Origin: Flavobacterium kayseriense
GTDB taxonomy: Bacteria; Bacteroidota; Bacteroidia; Flavobacteriales; Flavobacteriaceae
Reading direction: 5' to 3'
Assembly: GCF_014305095.1 (NCBI RefSeq)
Contig: NZ_JACRUI010000002.1
Location: forward strand, 402,184 to 466,183
DNA length: 64,000 nucleotides
A program made the position numbers and the translations under genes. Positions 51,746 to 61,219 of this stretch are shown here, piece after piece. Below the pieces are notes generated by a model that searched no databases, was not told the DNA's origin, and was given only the letters and a program-made list of their open reading frames with translations. How positions within the stretch are numbered: the stretch's first letter is position 1; every line of letters begins with the position of its first letter.

Positions 51746-52892
51746 TATCAAAAATTACATTTTTATAAAAATCCATGCTTTGTTTTGCTACAACAGCAAC
51801 GCTAAATTTCGCTATTGCTTTTTCTCTGGCGGCTAAACCTAATCTGTGCTGCAAAGCTGCATTTTCTAATATCGAATTTATCTTACTAGCATAAAGTGAA
51901 TGTTCTTTTGGGTGTACCAAAAATCCATTTATTCCATCATCAATCACATCTGTAGCCCAGCCAATATTGGAAGCTACAATCGGTTTTCTTAACGCAATAG
52001 CTTCTATCCAAGAGACTGGTAAAGCCTCTGCAAAAGAGGGGAAAACACAAACTGTTGCTGCATTTATATGAGGTTGAATTGCTGCATACGGCACAGCCCC
52101 AACATAATTGACCCGCAATAAAGCTTCTGGAGTAAACCGTTCTTGCATCATTTCCCAAGTTGAAGCAGCACCCGAAATAATGTCTGACACATCTTTACCA
52201 ACTATAATCAATTCTACAGCTGGATTTATTTCAATTAATTTATTAAAAATCAAAGGTAATTCTAGTAATCCTTTTTTTCGAATGAGGCTTCCAAAATACA
52301 AAACGGTATTGGGCACAACGACGCTATCTTTGTTTTGATTAAACGAATTTATGTCAATGGAATTAGGTATGATCGTAATTTTTTTATTTAGCCCAAAAAC
52401 AGCATTGGTTTGGTCAGCGGTAAACTGACTAACGGAGAGTACCGCGTCTGCTTTTTGTACTGCCCGTTTTTCATGAAATTTATTTTTCCACTTAACTGAA
52501 CGATTATCTAAATTACAGAAATAGGTATCTGAACCATTCAGGCGAATCACTATCGGGCATTTTTTCGGACTAATAAAAGAGGTAATTCCTGTCCAATCTG
52601 GGGCTTCTACTAAATCGATTTGGTTACTTTCATGTAATTCATTAATAATTCGTTCAAGTTTTTTTCGAGTAAAAAACCAAGACAAGCCTTTGATTTTGAT
52701 ATTTTTTATACGTTGAATTACTACCATTTCATCCATAAAAACTGCATCCTGAGCTTGTCCATACACTAAAACACGCACCTCACAACCAGCAGCAACAAGT
52801 CCTGCCGCTAGGTTCTTGATACTAGTTCCTATTCCTCCTGAATTACCAGTAAGAACATGCGGATATTCTGGTGTAAGGAAAGCTATTTTCAT
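51738..52892 (-). CDS. Glycosyltransferase family 4
   Basis: A 384-residue GT-B enzyme. It has MKIAFLTPEYPHVLTGNSGG at the N-terminus with a glycine-rich acceptor loop, IIPNSIDINSFNQ, VLYFGSLIRKKGLLELPLIF, and VCVFPSFAEALPVSWIEAIA with the E-x7-E pair of GT4. It overlaps the SGNH-like gene by four bases and the GT2 gene by eight. Confidence 0.92.
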   Translation of the reverse strand: MKIAFLTPEYPHVLTGNSGGIGTSIKNLAAGLVAAGCEVRVLVYGQAQDAVFMDEMVVIQRIKNIKIKGLSWFFTRKKLERIINELHESNQIDLVEAPDWTGITSFISPKKCPIVIRLNGSDTYFCNLDNRSVKWKNKFHEKRAVQKADAVLSVSQFTADQTNAVFGLNKKITIIPNSIDINSFNQNKDSVVVPNTVLYFGSLIRKKGLLELPLIFNKLIEINPAVELIIVGKDVSDIISGAASTWEMMQERFTPEALLRVNYVGAVPYAAIQPHINAATVCVFPSFAEALPVSWIEAIALRKPIVASNIGWATDVIDDGINGFLVHPKEHSLYASKINSILENAALQHRLGLAAREKAIAKFSVAVVAKQSMDFYKNVIFDND

Positions 52893-53773
52893 TTCTTAGA
52901 TTTAAAAAAATCGTGAATAATACTATTCGTGAATAGGCGCGCACCTTCATCATTCATATGACCACAAGAGGAGAAGTACTTGTTCTCTACCACTGCATTT
53001 TCATAATTATGAATTTCAGGATAGGCTTTGTGTACTTTCTCAAAATAATTCATGCCTGTTACATTTTCACACATAGGCGTCATTACCGCAATAAAATTAA
53101 TATTATTGGCTTTACATAACGCTTTTATCTCTTCATAATATTTATTTTTAGCCAACGGTTTCAACTTAGTAATGTTGTTTTTCATATTCCCTTTGGTTTT
53201 CCCTAAAGAGTAATAGCCCTTGTGATTTAAAATTGACGTTTTTTCATTGGTTGCCACTTTGAACATATCACGAAACCCAATTTTGGTTTCAAACTTCAAA
53301 TACCTGTAAAACGGAATATAATAAAGTTCGTTGAAATCTTGTTCGTTTTCAAAATGTTTACGTACGGTTTCGGAGCTATGTAAATACGGTAAATATTTGG
53401 CCGAAACCCCCTCTGATTGCTGGTCATTTGATAAATTCAAATCGGCTTCAAGAATTACATTTTTGATTTGGTATTTTCGTTCTATCATCAATTTAAGCAA
53501 TAATGAAGCTTCAAATAAATGCCCGCCACTCATCCCGTAATTGAATGTTTTTAAGCCTTGTTTTTCGAATAAATCAGAAACGAAATGATTGTTGGCTCTT
53601 GACGAACCTAAAATAACTACATCATACTTACGAGCAGAAGAATTAAAAACATAATCGATTTTTCCTCTGCTTTTTGACTGTTTATAGATAGTCGTGAAAC
53701 CAAAGTCTAACGCTACTGCAACAACTACAAGAACGATGCTTATTTTTAAAATAAAAAGTAAAAACTTTTTCAT
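52889..53773 (-). CDS. SGNH/DltD-like accessory protein of the O-acetylation pair
   Basis: The 294-residue protein has one N-terminal membrane anchor (residues about 4-24) and a periplasmic domain of SGNH-hydrolase type. VVILGSSRANNHF holds the nucleophile-position serine (Ser58), and the C-terminal block FSSCGHMNDEGARLF holds His272. The aspartate that normally lies three residues before that histidine is Ser269 here. Proteins of this kind (AlgJ/AlgX, DltD, PatB) receive acyl groups from an MBOAT protein and pass them to the polymer. The MBOAT gene is directly upstream in the operon (21-base gap). Confidence 0.78.
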   Translation of the reverse strand: MKKFLLFILKISIVLVVVAVALDFGFTTIYKQSKSRGKIDYVFNSSARKYDVVILGSSRANNHFVSDLFEKQGLKTFNYGMSGGHLFEASLLLKLMIERKYQIKNVILEADLNLSNDQQSEGVSAKYLPYLHSSETVRKHFENEQDFNELYYIPFYRYLKFETKIGFRDMFKVATNEKTSILNHKGYYSLGKTKGNMKNNITKLKPLAKNKYYEEIKALCKANNINFIAVMTPMCENVTGMNYFEKVHKAYPEIHNYENAVVENKYFSSCGHMNDEGARLFTNSIIHDFFKSKK

Positions 53774-53794
53774 ATCAATTAGTACTTTATAATT

Positions 53795-55228
53795 TTAAAA
53801 CTGGAAGTAGATAAATTCTTTGTAATCGGAGTAGGTTCCTAAGGCTACAATAGCGACAATTGCTAAAGCTACTTTCAACCAACTGTTTTTACCTGATAGC
53901 GGTTCTTCTTTGAATCGATTGTTCCACTCGACTACAACAAAAAGTGCAATCATCAACAATAGTTCATAATTGTAGCGTTCGTTAGTAAGGTATTGCGAAC
54001 TAAAATTACCTTCAGTAAAAATTCTTTTAATGTACAGTACGGCATCTGTAATCGACTTCGCTCTAAAAAAGATCCAAGCCAAGCATGCTAATGCAAAAGT
54101 GTAAAAGATATGCAGGATCTCTTTTGCGGAAGCGAAATTCCATTGCAACTGCACCATTTCCATATTAGAACGGTTTTTATTGCCTAATAAAAGCGGCAAG
54201 AAATAGAAGGCGTTGATAAATCCCCAAGCCAGATACGTCCAATTGGCTCCGTGCCAAAAACCACTGACTACAAAAATGATAAAGACATTGCGTACTTGTT
54301 TCGATTTAGACCCTTTACTCCCTCCCAACGGAATATATAAATAATCCCTAAACCAAGAGGACAAGGAAATGTGCCAGCGACGCCAGAACTCAGCAATATC
54401 TCTCGAAAAATAAGGGTAATTAAAGTTACGAAGTAAATCCATCCCGAACAGCTTAGACATTCCTAACGCCATATCCGAATAGCCTGAAAAATCTCCGTAA
54501 ATCTGAAAAGCAAAATAAACTGCTCCCAACACTAAGGACCAGGAATTCATTTGGGTATAATTGTCAAAAATAGCATTGGCATAGGTTGCACAAGTATCCG
54601 CAATGACCACTTTTTTTACCAATCCCCATATAAATTGATACGCACCTTGCTTGGCTTTCTCGTAGTCAAACGTCCTTTTTAACTTGACCTGAGGCAGCAA
54701 ATGCGTAGCTCTCTCAATAGGGCCAGCAACCAAGAGTGGAAAATAGCTCACAAAAAGGGAGTAATCTACAAAGTTGTATTCGGCTTTTATTCTTTTATAA
54801 TAAATGTCAATCACATAAGACAGGCCATGAAATGTATAAAACGAAATACCTACGGGCAAGACCATGTCTAACAAAAACGGACTTGATTTAAGTCCGAAAT
54901 CACTTAAAAGTGTCGCAAATGAACTCGCAAAAAAGTTATAGTATTTTAAAATGGCCAACAATCCTAAATTGATTCCGATGCTTAACCAGAACCAAAATTT
55001 CCTGATTTTTTCGTTCTTATTTTTTTCTATTTGGATACCCGTATAATAATCGAGAAAAGTAGAGAAAACCAATAAAAACAAAAAACGCCAATCCCAACAA
55101 GAGTAGAAATAATAGCTTGCTAGAATTAAAAGTAGGTTTTGGCTGCTTTTGGTTTTATTAAAAACAAACCAGTACAGAACAAAAACGATGGGTAAAAAAA
55201 CCGCAAAGGTTAAGGAGTTAAAAAACAT
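53795..55228 (-). CDS. MBOAT family O-acyltransferase (AlgI-like)
   Basis: The 477-residue membrane protein has about eleven hydrophobic segments. It has the MBOAT core: RDIAEFWRRWHISLSSWFRD, then YIPLGGSKGS and VVSGFWHGANWTYLAWG with the catalytic His326. AlgI-type enzymes move acetyl groups from cytoplasmic acetyl-CoA across the membrane to a periplasmic acceptor protein. Together with the SGNH-like protein it probably O-acetylates the polysaccharide made by this locus. Confidence 0.93.
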   Translation of the reverse strand: MFFNSLTFAVFLPIVFVLYWFVFNKTKSSQNLLLILASYYFYSCWDWRFLFLLVFSTFLDYYTGIQIEKNKNEKIRKFWFWLSIGINLGLLAILKYYNFFASSFATLLSDFGLKSSPFLLDMVLPVGISFYTFHGLSYVIDIYYKRIKAEYNFVDYSLFVSYFPLLVAGPIERATHLLPQVKLKRTFDYEKAKQGAYQFIWGLVKKVVIADTCATYANAIFDNYTQMNSWSLVLGAVYFAFQIYGDFSGYSDMALGMSKLFGMDLLRNFNYPYFSRDIAEFWRRWHISLSSWFRDYLYIPLGGSKGSKSKQVRNVFIIFVVSGFWHGANWTYLAWGFINAFYFLPLLLGNKNRSNMEMVQLQWNFASAKEILHIFYTFALACLAWIFFRAKSITDAVLYIKRIFTEGNFSSQYLTNERYNYELLLMIALFVVVEWNNRFKEEPLSGKNSWLKVALAIVAIVALGTYSDYKEFIYFQF

Positions 55229-55284
55229 AAGGTCAAATAAATGAAAGGCGCAAATATACTAGTTCAGGATTGTTATTTTTCTTT

Positions 55285-56364
55285 TTAAGAAAGTAATTCT
55301 AAATGATTTTTAACCATGGTATCAAGTGAGAAATCAATTAAATTAGCGGTGAATGCATTGCTATTGATAGCTACCTTGGAACTCAAAATATTTTGAAGAA
55401 TTGTTTTTAATCCTATAACATCTTGCTCTTGAAACAAAAAACCATTATGATTATCGATTACTAATCCCAAAACATTCCCTTGATTAACGGTAGTTACAAC
55501 TGGCAAATGAGCCAATAGCCCCTCTAAAACCGCATAGCCAAAAGTTTCTCCATGCGATGGATGAATTAAATAATCATAGTTGGCATAAATATCTTTAAGA
55601 TTAGAAACACTGCCTTTAAAACTAAAATAATCCTCCAAATGGTATCTTTCTATCAAATCTATTAAAGTAGTTTGGTAATATCCTTCGCCGTAAATGGCAA
55701 TGGTAAAATCGTATGTGACCTCATCGTTCAATAATTTAACCGCCATGATCAAATCCTGGATTCCTTTGTCTATTCGTAAATGCGAAGCTACTATAAAACG
55801 ATTATTTGTGCTAAAACTGGTTTTCTGTTTAAAATTGGCTTGTTGCAATCCGTTATAAACAAGCTTCGTTTTGGATTGTATATGGTTACCAAACTCACTA
55901 ATCATACTAGCAATTGAAAAAGGAGACACTCCAATAAACTGATCAATATATCGGGAATACAGCAGTCCTTTTAGTCTTTTTTCGATTTTCTTTTTTAAAG
56001 GATAACCATTCAATGGTCTTGGATTATGATCTACTGCTATCACTTTTGCAGTTGACAACTTTTTTGTTTTTTTAAAAAAAGGCGTACACAATGCTATAAA
56101 ATGCGTGATAATATGGGTGTAAGTAGGCTCGTTCTTTTTGCTAAAATATAGAAAAAAAGCTTCGATACTATGATTTCCGCTTTCATAAATAGTGAGCTTG
56201 TTATAATCACCATGATTGGACGTATTCGGGAAAAACCAATCCACTTGAATGTTATTCTGCTTACAAGTCGCATCAAACTCCCAAAAGAAATAATCCATAC
56301 CACCCACTCTTTCGGGAAGTAATTCATAATTACAGAGTACTGCTATTTTCTTTAAACTATCCAT
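55285..56364 (-). CDS. Glycosyltransferase family 4
   Basis: A 359-residue GT-B enzyme. The acceptor-side start is KIAVLCNYELLPERVGGMDY with a double glycine. The donor half has VASHLRIDKGIQDLIMAVKL and DYLIHPSHGETFGYAVLEGL with the GT4 glutamate pair. It overlaps the neighbouring gene by eight bases. Sugar unknown. Confidence 0.9.
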   Translation of the reverse strand: MDSLKKIAVLCNYELLPERVGGMDYFFWEFDATCKQNNIQVDWFFPNTSNHGDYNKLTIYESGNHSIEAFFLYFSKKNEPTYTHIITHFIALCTPFFKKTKKLSTAKVIAVDHNPRPLNGYPLKKKIEKRLKGLLYSRYIDQFIGVSPFSIASMISEFGNHIQSKTKLVYNGLQQANFKQKTSFSTNNRFIVASHLRIDKGIQDLIMAVKLLNDEVTYDFTIAIYGEGYYQTTLIDLIERYHLEDYFSFKGSVSNLKDIYANYDYLIHPSHGETFGYAVLEGLLAHLPVVTTVNQGNVLGLVIDNHNGFLFQEQDVIGLKTILQNILSSKVAINSNAFTANLIDFSLDTMVKNHLELLS

Positions 56365-57751
56365 TGAGTTGTGCTAGAGATTGAGCAATACGCTTACTAG
56401 TTCCTTCAAGAGATTCGCTAATTTGCAACTCCAGAAACTTTGCTCTCAAAATACTTTTATCTTCCTTATTTTTTAAAACATTGTTAAGTGCTGCTAAAAA
56501 CTCTTCTGTAGTCTTTACAATATCACTTGATTTAGAGTCTACTAAGTTAGCCAAATGAGCATAGTTTAAAAATTTTTGGTCATCAAACATTCCGTTAGCT
56601 TCATTTCCAAAAACAGGATTAATAACAGGTTTGTCAAAAATAAAAGCATCCAAAGTAATTGTTGACAAAACATTAATGCATATATCACAATATTTCAATA
56701 ATGATTTTAAATCATTCAAATCACTTACAGAAGGCACTCTTTGACTCCAAGATTCTTGATGATTAGTCCTGCTAACATTCCAATCTGGAAAATTCCAAAT
56801 TAAGAAAGAAAACTTATCTGCCAAAAACTTAAATCGCAAAGCATCTTCAACAGGTGATGTTCTTACAATTACAGCTACCTTTTCTACTAATTTGTTTGCC
56901 AAAATAAAATTTGCCAAAATCTCTAGATAGATGATATCGTTTTTACTGCTTGCGTCATTGCAGGTAAAAAAGATGATTTTTTGATCTTTACTTACCTTGA
57001 ATTTTTCTTTAAATTGTTCTTTAGAATAACCAAATTTATCATTGGTGTAAGCTTCAAATTGTGGCGTTCCTACAACCAAAACATTTTCTTTTTGTACCGA
57101 TTTGTAAAAATGAAGCAACTCTATTTTCATTAAATGACTCCAAACAAAATAGTAATTAAAATTCCCAGCCATTCGACCTTTTGAAGCCAGATTGTCCCAA
57201 CTAAAAATAAAAGTACTCGTCTTAATTTTCAAAACTTCAGCAGCAAAAATTAATGGCGCTATAAATGGAGGTCTTTGATGGGTAAAGAACAACATACTAA
57301 TCTTATGTTCTTCTAAAAGCGTCTGATATTGGGCTGTTAGACTATTTCCCTTAAAGGTAAATTGTTGCCATTTATTATATCGTAAAATCCAGTTTTCAGA
57401 TTTAATAAATTTTGACCAAAGATGCATGCATCTTATTGCGATTCCCCTCGGGCTAAATTCTTTTGATTTAGATTGATTTAAATTATCTAAAATTCCAAAA
57501 TTACTCCCAGCAAATATCTGTAAATGAGTTACCTCTTTGATTTTTCTAAAAAACCAGGTTTTGAAAGTCTCTTCAAAAACAGCTAGCTCAACTACTTTGC
57601 ATTTTAAATTCAAATCAACAAAAACTCTTTTAGGTAAACATGAAAATAGTATAACCGAATCAAAATTATCATTTGCTTCCTTAATAAAATCACTTAAAAT
57701 AAAGTTTCTAAATCCCACACCATCTGTAATGACAACTCCTAAATTTTTCAT
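56357..57751 (-). CDS. Putative GT-B glycosyltransferase of unknown family
   Basis: The 464-residue soluble protein lacks a signal peptide. FFTHQRPPFIAPLIFAAEVL and STFIFSWDNLASKGRM in the first half, and ICINVLSTITLDAFIFDKPV in the second half, resemble the acceptor and donor faces of GT-B enzymes such as CDP-glycerol-phosphotransferase-like or UDP-GlcNAc-2-epimerase-like folds. I cannot place it in a numbered family. Position in the operon supports a role in chain building. Confidence 0.65.
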   Translation of the reverse strand: MKNLGVVITDGVGFRNFILSDFIKEANDNFDSVILFSCLPKRVFVDLNLKCKVVELAVFEETFKTWFFRKIKEVTHLQIFAGSNFGILDNLNQSKSKEFSPRGIAIRCMHLWSKFIKSENWILRYNKWQQFTFKGNSLTAQYQTLLEEHKISMLFFTHQRPPFIAPLIFAAEVLKIKTSTFIFSWDNLASKGRMAGNFNYYFVWSHLMKIELLHFYKSVQKENVLVVGTPQFEAYTNDKFGYSKEQFKEKFKVSKDQKIIFFTCNDASSKNDIIYLEILANFILANKLVEKVAVIVRTSPVEDALRFKFLADKFSFLIWNFPDWNVSRTNHQESWSQRVPSVSDLNDLKSLLKYCDICINVLSTITLDAFIFDKPVINPVFGNEANGMFDDQKFLNYAHLANLVDSKSSDIVKTTEEFLAALNNVLKNKEDKSILRAKFLELQISESLEGTSKRIAQSLAQLNG

Positions 57752-57759
57752 ATTGTATC

Positions 57760-58593
57760 TTATAAACTACCTACCCTACCGTGATCAGAAAAAGATCGAT
57801 GAACAATAAAATCTCGATCTAAAGGCTCCTCAGATAAAAACGTAATATCACAAAACCGATTCTCCTGAATTGGGTTTAGCCTCCAAGGTACTACTGACTT
57901 ACAATCCAACACCCAACCCATTTTTTCCAAGTTTTTAATATTTAAATCGTTCCATGAAGTAATATAATCAACCCAATTATAACCTAATTCCCATGTTTGT
58001 TTTTCTAATTCTTCAAGATTTGAAATAGCAACTACACGTAAACCACCTACCTTTTCTTGGCTAACAGCTCTAGATCCATCAGACAACACAATCCCTTTTA
58101 TTCCGGGCTGTTTAAAATAATGTGTGTCAATATTTTTCAATCTTTCTACATCAACAATTACATTTCGACATACATTTGCGAAACTCTTATCCTCTACTTT
58201 TGGATTTATCTTCACATAACGAACCAAATCATAATATCTAAACCAGCGCATGTTTCTATACAATCCTAAACCTGCTTCGTTCGCTGCTGTTGCTGCTAGC
58301 GGATAATAGTTTCTTGCAAGGCTGTAGAGTTCCCCAAGAATTCCTTTACCTCGGCATGCTTCATCAAGATACACATTAATAATCCAAGATAGATTCCCTC
58401 CAAAATTAGCGCCAACATGCCCCACAATTGCCCCATCATCATCAAGACAAATAAACGACCTACCAAAAGCTTGATCTCCAAATTGCCAATTCCAAAATTC
58501 TCTTTGGTGTAACGGATGACCTGTTCTGTATATTCTTTTAAAGAAAATTTCCAACTCTGTCCAATCATTTAGATTAGCTTCACGTGTAATCAT
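57760..58593 (-). CDS. GNAT family N-acetyltransferase
   Basis: A 277-residue protein. The N-terminal 150 residues form a GNAT domain, with the acetyl-CoA loop INVYLDEACRGKGILGEL (a RGKG form of the R/Q-x2-G-x-G/A motif) and AATAANEAGLGLYRNMRWFR as the C-terminal motif. The last 120 residues are a separate, unidentified extension. In a polysaccharide locus it may acetylate an amino sugar nucleotide. Confidence 0.85.
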   Translation of the reverse strand: MITREANLNDWTELEIFFKRIYRTGHPLHQREFWNWQFGDQAFGRSFICLDDDGAIVGHVGANFGGNLSWIINVYLDEACRGKGILGELYSLARNYYPLAATAANEAGLGLYRNMRWFRYYDLVRYVKINPKVEDKSFANVCRNVIVDVERLKNIDTHYFKQPGIKGIVLSDGSRAVSQEKVGGLRVVAISNLEELEKQTWELGYNWVDYITSWNDLNIKNLEKMGWVLDCKSVVPWRLNPIQENRFCDITFLSEEPLDRDFIVHRSFSDHGRVGSL

Positions 58594-58599
58594 ACAAAT

Positions 58600-59511
58600 T
58601 TATTTATAATTCTTCCCTCCAATACAATCATTACAATCAAATCGATGCAGCAATAAATAATCAGCATTTTCTTCATTAATGGAGGCTGTAGTAGTAAAAC
58701 CAAATCTATAACCTACTTCCTTTGCTGTTGTCGCAACAAGCTCTGTAACTGTTTCTGCTGTACCATAAGGATAAGAAACAAAATCAATCGTTTTATTACT
58801 ACCCTTTTCAAGATACTTTTTTGAAATACTCAATTCCCTCTTTATAGTATCATAATCATAGCGCCCTAAAGGCAAATGGGAATGTGTGTGACTACCTATA
58901 TAACCTAAATTAATCAGTTCCCTTACCTGATCGGTATTCATGTACAAATCTTGCAAAACATTTTCTTCATCAAAATGAGACAAAAAAAGATGATCAATAA
59001 ACTTTTCCTGCGTCTCATAATTTAAAACGACATTTAAAAAATATTTAAATTCTGCACTTTCGGTTTCGTCAAATCGATAAAAACGATTAGCACTTTGAAC
59101 TTGCTCTTTACTGAGCGATGTATTTGTAAAACTTTTAAGGCTTACATGTAAACTAGCGGTATCTAAGACCGATCTGACTAAATGAATTTTATGCACCAGA
59201 CTTACTTTTTTATCTACATAATTCATCGTATTGATAAAAAACAAAGCAGGAATCGCTAGCTTCTTAAGTATTGGTAAAGCTAGCTCATACTGTTCCTTTA
59301 ATCCATCATCAAAAGTAATTAAAATATAATTTTCTTTGGATTTTATAATTTTATCCGGATCAAGCAATAATTCATTTGGATGAACAAAAACACCTGTCCT
59401 TTTTAACTCCAGTAATTGATTTTCAAATTCTAATGGAGTAATACCAAAAATACTAGCGTAAGCCGCTCGAAAATTTGCTCGTATATAATGATAGTTAACT
59501 ACTGTAAGCAT
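58600..59511 (-). CDS. Polysaccharide deacetylase family protein (NodB fold)
   Basis: A 303-residue CE4-type protein. Motif 1 ILITFDDGLKEQYELALPIL holds the catalytic and metal-binding Asp pair. Motif 2, GYIGSHTHSHLPLG, supplies the two metal-binding histidines. A later DFVSYPYGTAETV block is motif 3. There is no signal peptide, so it would act on a cytoplasmic, perhaps lipid-linked, intermediate. Removal of N-acetyl groups from a sugar of the repeat unit is likely. Confidence 0.9.
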   Translation of the reverse strand: MLTVVNYHYIRANFRAAYASIFGITPLEFENQLLELKRTGVFVHPNELLLDPDKIIKSKENYILITFDDGLKEQYELALPILKKLAIPALFFINTMNYVDKKVSLVHKIHLVRSVLDTASLHVSLKSFTNTSLSKEQVQSANRFYRFDETESAEFKYFLNVVLNYETQEKFIDHLFLSHFDEENVLQDLYMNTDQVRELINLGYIGSHTHSHLPLGRYDYDTIKRELSISKKYLEKGSNKTIDFVSYPYGTAETVTELVATTAKEVGYRFGFTTTASINEENADYLLLHRFDCNDCIGGKNYK

Positions 59512-59533
59512 GAGTTAATTTATTCCTTTATGA

Positions 59534-60442
59534 TTATTTTCTACCTAAAATTCGTTTTACAAAACTCTTAGTCTGCTTTACCAATACTGTCCAAAGATGA
59601 ACTATATCATCTCGCAACAGTAAATAATTACCTTTAACTTTCAAACCAAAAAAAGCATTACTAATACTAAACTGTTTCTCATCAAAAGAAATCCATCTTT
59701 CAGGAAAATAATCTGAATCATCATTATTGGCAGCAAAAACTCCTCTAAAATTTTTAATTGGTCTAATTATTTTTGAATGTTCTTTCTCGCCTAACCATGC
59801 TATCCACCACGAAAAGGTAGAGTTACTAATTATAAAATCAGAACATTGCGTGGCTATTGCTAATTGCTCCATAGGAGAATACTTTTCTAAAAAAAAACTG
59901 TTTTCAATAAATGAAAAGTGGCGTTTACAGTATGAAATATCATCACTTGTAAATACAATATTTCGTTCCTTCCAATCAGAAAAATTATGAACTAATGCTA
60001 AAAAATAAAATTTATATGATAATTGAAAAAAATGAGAATGATTTACGAAATCACCTCTTCTTACAGAAATTAAAATCGTTTTTTTACTAAATAAATCAAT
60101 GTGATTTTGTTTCACTTTTTGTAAAAAAACGGGATCAAATTCAAACACATTTTTTGTTGCATCTACATCAAAATAGCGTTCCGTTTGTAACCAACCATTC
60201 AAATCGTAGTTCGTATTCTCGATAATATCCCAATCTTGATACCTGAAAGACTGTTCTTTCAAACATTTAAAACTAGTTGTAATATCATATGCTGGCAACT
60301 TATTTTTAAAAAATTCTGCATAGTGCCAAGCAGGAAAAGCAAAATCCTGTTTCTTCATTGTCGCAATTCCAATGGTAGCCGCAATTTGAAACATATGATT
60401 ACCTAAATTCCCTTTAGACCCTAAGCGCGAAAATACGATCAT
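59534..60442 (-). CDS. GT11-type glycosyltransferase (alpha-1,2-fucosyltransferase-like)
   Basis: The 302-residue protein matches family GT11. Its marks are an N-terminal SRLGSKGNLGNHMFQIAATI, the arginine-rich SVRRGDFVNHSHF motif that contacts GDP-fucose, and FIISNSTFSWWIAWLG in the C-terminal half. GT11 enzymes transfer fucose (or, more rarely, other sugars) from the GDP-linked donor. manA at 22.8 kb could supply the first step towards GDP-fucose; gmd and fcl genes are not in the window. Confidence 0.88.
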   Translation of the reverse strand: MIVFSRLGSKGNLGNHMFQIAATIGIATMKKQDFAFPAWHYAEFFKNKLPAYDITTSFKCLKEQSFRYQDWDIIENTNYDLNGWLQTERYFDVDATKNVFEFDPVFLQKVKQNHIDLFSKKTILISVRRGDFVNHSHFFQLSYKFYFLALVHNFSDWKERNIVFTSDDISYCKRHFSFIENSFFLEKYSPMEQLAIATQCSDFIISNSTFSWWIAWLGEKEHSKIIRPIKNFRGVFAANNDDSDYFPERWISFDEKQFSISNAFFGLKVKGNYLLLRDDIVHLWTVLVKQTKSFVKRILGRK

Positions 60443-60445
60443 TAA

Positions 60446-61219
60446 CTATTTTAGTTTATTATTTCTCACGAGATTTGATAACTCATCGTTATTCCCTTTG
60501 TAAATAAATATCATGTTATGGTAAAAATGCATTGAAATAATATTTTTATCATAGTATGTTTTTTTGTACCCATCGATTAAAAATTCTTCATTGTTTAAAG
60601 CATCAATCAATCCCTTGAAAAAATGATAAATAGTTCCTTCTCTGTTTAAATTGTCTGAAGTACCACCATACTCTTCCCAATAGGAAGTTTGTGTGTCTTC
60701 GACTACATATATACCACCTGCTTTTAGCTTTGGAAATAAAAACTCAAAACTCGTAATTACATGATCATTTATATGACTACCGTCGTCAATTATCAAATCA
60801 AATGGCCCAGCGGTAGAACATACCTCATCTAAAAAATTCAAGTCTACTTGACTCCCTTTAAAAATTTTTATTCTTCTCTCTTCCAAAAAAGATTTTTCAA
60901 ATATGTCTAACGCAAATATTTTAGCAAAAGGAAAATAAGTTTTCCACATCCTTAGAGATTCTCCTCCAACAATGGGGTTGTCATAGCCTCCCACACCTAT
61001 TTCTAACATTTTAATTTTTTTATATTTAAGATCTCTAAAATGACGGTCGTAATGTTGTGTATAAAAATGAAACCCATTTTTATCAGTTTTTTGAATTAAT
61101 GCTATTTTATCGAGATTACCACTAAAAAAGAAGGCTTTCAAACTTCTTAACTTAAATCTTATTTTTAATCGTGTCCGATATGTTATTCGTTGTTTAATAA
61201 AATTTAATAAGCTCATCAT
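60446..61219 (-). CDS. SAM-dependent methyltransferase, MycE/TylF-like
   Basis: A 257-residue class I methyltransferase. The SAM-binding loop is KMLEIGVGGYDNPIVGGESL, followed by FDLIIDDGSHINDHVITSFE and GGIYVVEDTQTSYWEEYGG. These blocks resemble the macrocin/mycinamicin sugar O-methyltransferases, whose second Asp pair binds metal. O-methylation of a sugar hydroxyl in the repeat unit is the likely role. The start overlaps the neighbouring gene by four bases. Confidence 0.85.
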   Translation of the reverse strand: MMSLLNFIKQRITYRTRLKIRFKLRSLKAFFFSGNLDKIALIQKTDKNGFHFYTQHYDRHFRDLKYKKIKMLEIGVGGYDNPIVGGESLRMWKTYFPFAKIFALDIFEKSFLEERRIKIFKGSQVDLNFLDEVCSTAGPFDLIIDDGSHINDHVITSFEFLFPKLKAGGIYVVEDTQTSYWEEYGGTSDNLNREGTIYHFFKGLIDALNNEEFLIDGYKKTYYDKNIISMHFYHNMIFIYKGNNDELSNLVRNNKLK

